Assembly (NCBI GenBank): GCA_002317135.1 | Contig: DCIX01000032.1 | Location: 1-64,000, forward strand | DNA: 64,000 nt | Origin: Bacteroidales bacterium UBA1715 | GTDB taxonomy: Bacteria > Bacteroidota > Bacteroidia > Bacteroidales > UBA1715 | Direction of reading: 5' to 3' | Shown here: positions 60,871-64,000 of the stretch, in pieces | How the letters are laid out: each line of letters begins with the position of its first letter | How positions within the stretch are numbered: the first letter of the stretch is position 1 | Program-made: the position numbers and the translations under genes | The notes under the pieces: model-generated | The model's input: the letters and a program-made list of their open reading frames with translations, nothing else | The model's database searches: none | What the model was told of the DNA's origin: nothing

Positions 60871-61836
60871 TTAAAATGTCGGCGCTTTTACCGCCTCGAA
60901 TTTTTTCTTTTTCTCCCGACAATCAAATTGGTAACCGAAAGAGACTTCATGTGACCCAATTCTTTTTGACGAGTTTATTGTCATATCACAATTGTAGGCA
61001 AATCTAAACTTTTTTTCAACAACACCAATAAAAAAAGAGAAAGTTTTTGCATTTAAAGGAAAATTTTGTCGGTAAGCACCTCCACATTGCACCATCCACT
61101 TTTGCAAGATCAATCCCATTTGTGCATACGAGGATGTTCCTCCTATTACTATATTTACATGTGGATAAAACCATATTAAATACTTCAGCATAAATGCTTT
61201 AGTAGTTGAAAACTTCGCCATTCCATGCAGAGACAATATGCGTGGGAATGCGTTTTGTTGCTTATTAAAATCAGTAACATTTCCCTGTAAATTTTTCACA
61301 GTCATTCCTGCATAAAACACATCATTATATAACAATAATCCTAATTCAGAATTAAAATCATTACGTTTCAACGAAGATAAATCTTCTCCAGAATCACCTA
61401 TATTTTCTTGAAACACATCCAACATATTCGGAAACACTAAATTTGAATATGACACAGATTTATGTACATACCCTCCTGCCAACGATGTTGACAAGAACAA
61501 TTTCTTTTGTAACTGAAACGATTTCGCATAAATAGCAAGCAATTCTGTTTCAGAAAACACAGAAGACTGAAAATCCTGTAAAAGACTTACGCCAAAACTT
61601 GAATTACTTTTTCCTAATTCCATATCAAAAGACAGATATGCACTTGTAAAGCCATCAGAAAAAGAATCTTTGTTTCGAAAAGATGTAAAAATATGTGGAC
61701 AAGAAGTATTACCAACAAACGCAGGATTCAGATATACATAATTATTATACATCTGCGAGAAGTCAACAATCTGCGCACCAACTTCCATACATATAAATAT
61801 ATGTAAGGAAAAAAGTATTCGTCGTAGTGCCTTCAT
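60871..61836 (-). CDS. PorP/SprF family type IX secretion membrane protein
   Basis: The 321-residue outer-membrane barrel protein has a signal peptide (about 1-22, VGA-Q). The PorP/SprF start FSQMYNNYVYLNPAFVGN follows, with conserved SLLQDFQSSVFSETELLAIYA downstream, and the C-terminus is aromatic-rich. These proteins pair with secreted adhesins or form part of the T9SS envelope complex. An earlier start at 61866 is rejected because the -7 box TATTTTTG (61871-61864) overlaps it. It is followed after 30 bases by gldJ, presumably one operon. Confidence 0.88.
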   Translation of the reverse strand: MKALRRILFSLHIFICMEVGAQIVDFSQMYNNYVYLNPAFVGNTSCPHIFTSFRNKDSFSDGFTSAYLSFDMELGKSNSSFGVSLLQDFQSSVFSETELLAIYAKSFQLQKKLFLSTSLAGGYVHKSVSYSNLVFPNMLDVFQENIGDSGEDLSSLKRNDFNSELGLLLYNDVFYAGMTVKNLQGNVTDFNKQQNAFPRILSLHGMAKFSTTKAFMLKYLIWFYPHVNIVIGGTSSYAQMGLILQKWMVQCGGAYRQNFPLNAKTFSFFIGVVEKKFRFAYNCDMTINSSKRIGSHEVSFGYQFDCREKKKKFEAVKAPTF

Positions 61837-61863
61837 GTTCAAGTTTTGAGTAATTTTATGCGC

Positions 61864-61871
61864 CAAAAATA
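61864..61871 (-). promoter_or_regulatory. -7 box of the porP-gldJ operon
   Basis: TATTTTTG on the minus strand predicts a start near 61857, consistent with ATG 61836. Confidence 0.6.
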
Positions 61872-61918
61872 CTAAACCTATTGTATTTACGGTTTTATTT
61901 AAAATTTATTTTTCAAAA

Positions 61919-64000
61919 GTGAAGTTCTTCCGTTCTATAATAACAAAGATAATTGTTTCGATAGTTTTCGTAACAAATATTTGTCTTTTTTGCAATGCGC
62001 AATCAGCATTGGGTACTGGAGAATGGATTCAAGTTTCCGTTTCGGAATCGGGAGTGTATAAAATCACATACGAAGATTTACAGAGTTGGGGATTCACAAA
62101 TATACAGCATGTTGCTGTCTTTGGGAATGGAGCAACAGAATTACCACTCATGAACGGAACAGCAATTCCTGACACGTTACACGAAATAGCCATATATCAA
62201 AATTTCGGGACTGATGGTATATTTTCTAATGGCGACTACATATTATTGTATGCACAATCGCCACACGGATGGACATACAACAACGAACAAAAAAAATTTT
62301 CACATAGCGCACATAGTTACGCCAACGAAAATTACTATTTTATAACCTGTAGTGGTCCTGCCACAAAAACTATAGAAAAAAAAGCAGACGTTTCGCAAAC
62401 GAATGCCGTAAATATCACAAGTTACGACGAACATCTCTTTTACGAATCAAACCAATCTAATTTCATTCGTTCTGGACGAAATTTCATGGAATCATTCACT
62501 GGCTCTAAAGCACTTTCTTTTTCGATTCCAAACATACTAACAAGTGAAACGGCAACTGTCACTGCAGCAGTTGCAGCAAGGCATTCGTCTTCGGCAACGG
62601 TAACTGTTTCTGCCAATAATACAACGCTGGGAACTATCTCCTATTCTAGTACAACAAGCAACAAGCCGTATGCTTATCTAAAAGAAAAATCATTCTTTTT
62701 TACTCCAACGAATTCCAACATTGCAATAACTATTCAAGCGAATTATTCTGGCCCAAACAGCCGAGCAATTATTGATTTTTGCGAAATACAATGTCGTTGT
62801 AATTTACAGGCGAATAGCAACGAACAACTTATTTTTAGAGATAGCAAATCTATTGGAAAAAATACTGTTGGCAAATTCAACATACAATCAAATGCTGAAT
62901 TATCCGTTTGGAATATAACAAATCCAGAATGCCCAACAAGTTTAAAAGTAACACAAACAAACGGCTGTACAACATTTACAGATTCAACAAGCACATTACA
63001 AGAATATGTTGCATTTTCAACAAAATTCAAGTCTGTTAAATTCCAAAAGAAAATCAACAACCAAGACATTTTAAGCAATCAAAATGTTGATATGGTTATT
63101 GTTGCGAATGACATTTTCTTGCCATACGCACAGCAAATTGCTGATTTACACAAACAAAAAGATAATTTCACAACTGCGATTGTTTCTCAAGAATCTATTT
63201 GTAATGAATTTTCTTCGGGAAGAAAAGATGTTACAGCTATACGAAATTTCCTACGCTATTTATATAAGAAAGGCAATGGAACACTACAATATGTTCTTCT
63301 ATTGGGAGATGGTACCTATAATAATGAATCAATAGAATTAAACGGGACAAACATCTTTACATTCCAGTCCAAAGAAAGTTTAGATGCCGACAACACATAT
63401 TGTAGCGACGATTTTTTCGCAATAGTTGGAGACAACAAAGGTCTTAACGGAGATAAATTTGTTGGAGAAACAGACCTTGCCATCGGAAGATTTGCCGTTG
63501 CGACAACAGAAGAAGCAAAAATCGTAACAGATAAAAATATTCAATATGCCTTGAACGCCGACTATCGTGGCGAGTGGCAAAACAATCTCTGTTTTTTAGC
63601 CGACGATGCCGACGAAAACCAGACAATTCACATGACCGACGCCGATATGCTTTGTCAAACAATAACAAAAACATATCCGTACTTCAATTTCGACAAGATA
63701 TTTGCCGATGCCTACCAGCAAGAAAAAAATAGTGCTGGTCAACGATATCCTGAAGTTATAAATGCCATTCGCGACAGAATGCAGAAAGGTTGTTTGATTT
63801 TCAACTATACAGGACACGGAAACGAAAACAGAATGATGGCCGAATATTCCGTAGATGCAAATACAATTGAAACTTGGAAAAATCAGACAAAACTACCATT
63901 ATTCATTGGAGCAGCTTGTAACATTGCCCATTTTGACCAAGACTGGACATCCCTTGGAGAAAAAATTGTTAACTTACCGAATGGCGGCGGAATCGCTATG
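61919..64000 (+). CDS. porU: T9SS C-terminal signal peptidase/sortase PorU (partial, runs off the right edge)
   Basis: 694 residues are visible with an open frame to the last base. The start is taken as GTG 61919, giving a signal peptide that ends FCNA-Q (about 27). The N-terminal part begins GTGEWIQVSVSESGVYKITYEDL. The gingipain-type C25 domain holds the catalytic pair: His633 in NYTGHGNE and Cys667 in FIGAACNIAHFD. PorU removes the C-terminal signal of T9SS cargo and joins cargo to A-LPS. It is divergent from the porP-gldJ pair, 82 bases away. The C-terminus is outside the window. Confidence 0.93.
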   Translation, partial: MKFFRSIITKIIVSIVFVTNICLFCNAQSALGTGEWIQVSVSESGVYKITYEDLQSWGFTNIQHVAVFGNGATELPLMNGTAIPDTLHEIAIYQNFGTDGIFSNGDYILLYAQSPHGWTYNNEQKKFSHSAHSYANENYYFITCSGPATKTIEKKADVSQTNAVNITSYDEHLFYESNQSNFIRSGRNFMESFTGSKALSFSIPNILTSETATVTAAVAARHSSSATVTVSANNTTLGTISYSSTTSNKPYAYLKEKSFFFTPTNSNIAITIQANYSGPNSRAIIDFCEIQCRCNLQANSNEQLIFRDSKSIGKNTVGKFNIQSNAELSVWNITNPECPTSLKVTQTNGCTTFTDSTSTLQEYVAFSTKFKSVKFQKKINNQDILSNQNVDMVIVANDIFLPYAQQIADLHKQKDNFTTAIVSQESICNEFSSGRKDVTAIRNFLRYLYKKGNGTLQYVLLLGDGTYNNESIELNGTNIFTFQSKESLDADNTYCSDDFFAIVGDNKGLNGDKFVGETDLAIGRFAVATTEEAKIVTDKNIQYALNADYRGEWQNNLCFLADDADENQTIHMTDADMLCQTITKTYPYFNFDKIFADAYQQEKNSAGQRYPEVINAIRDRMQKGCLIFNYTGHGNENRMMAEYSVDANTIETWKNQTKLPLFIGAACNIAHFDQDWTSLGEKIVNLPNGGGIAM

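Overview
The window is AT-rich chromosomal DNA of a Bacteroidota bacterium, most likely order Bacteroidales. Three kinds of evidence agree. Many genes carry the Bacteroidota promoter signature (-33 TTTG or TTG, about 19 nt, -7 TAnnTTTG). Lipoproteins and secreted proteins are of Bacteroidota families (DUF4846, DUF5103, META, MbnP-like, DUF2795). Type IX secretion system (T9SS) parts occur at three separate places. Several apparent long N-termini start upstream of or inside the promoter, so start codons were moved downstream for PorE-like, rpsO, META, DUF4143, helicase, SGNH-1, ORF6N and PorP-like genes.

Layout. 1-350 is non-coding, with repeated TTACCAACATTT motifs next to a minus-strand tRNA-Met(CAU), a possible edge of an integrated element. 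585-4933 holds an SDR epimerase, a GH43 glycosidase, LemA and a TPM-domain protein. 5102-11024 holds topA, an arginase-fold protein lacking most metal ligands, and an AsmA/DUF748 protein. 11025-17630 (minus) holds a PorE-like OmpA protein, pnp, rpsO, a PfkB kinase, ogt and a META lipoprotein. 17729-21923 holds a DUF4846 protein, an MFS transporter, an SDR and tyrS. 21924-25760 is an accessory stretch: a candidate structured RNA, a zinc-ribbon membrane protein, a small secreted protein, a degraded remnant, a DUF4143 ATPase and three tandem 32-bp repeats. 25815-34400 holds a Pif1-like helicase with a helix-turn-helix tail, mannosylglucose phosphorylase plus cellobiose 2-epimerase, a T9SS plug protein, DUF2795, a cobalamin adenosyltransferase and prfC. 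34549-46568 holds purL, purN, acpP-fabF-rnc, an SGNH-SGNH-MBOAT O-acetylation operon and an ORF6N protein. 46735-52517 holds GNAT-argG, glgB, a hypothetical exported protein and ilvH. 52517-59263 holds ilvB, ilvD, a LOG protein, an MbnP-like protein and murF. 59332-64000 is a T9SS cluster: gldJ, a PorP/SprF-type protein and divergent porU, which runs off the right edge.

How genes work together. PorE-like, plug, GldJ, PorP-type and PorU imply a working T9SS. GH130 phosphorylase and the epimerase form a beta-1,4-mannobiose route. ilvD-ilvB-ilvH make branched-chain amino acid precursors behind a leader that looks like a complete attenuator: a 15-residue Val/Ile-rich peptide followed by mutually exclusive hairpins ending in a terminator. 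The two most notable non-protein signals are this ilv attenuator (56131-56279) and the structured RNA candidate at about 22024-22271.
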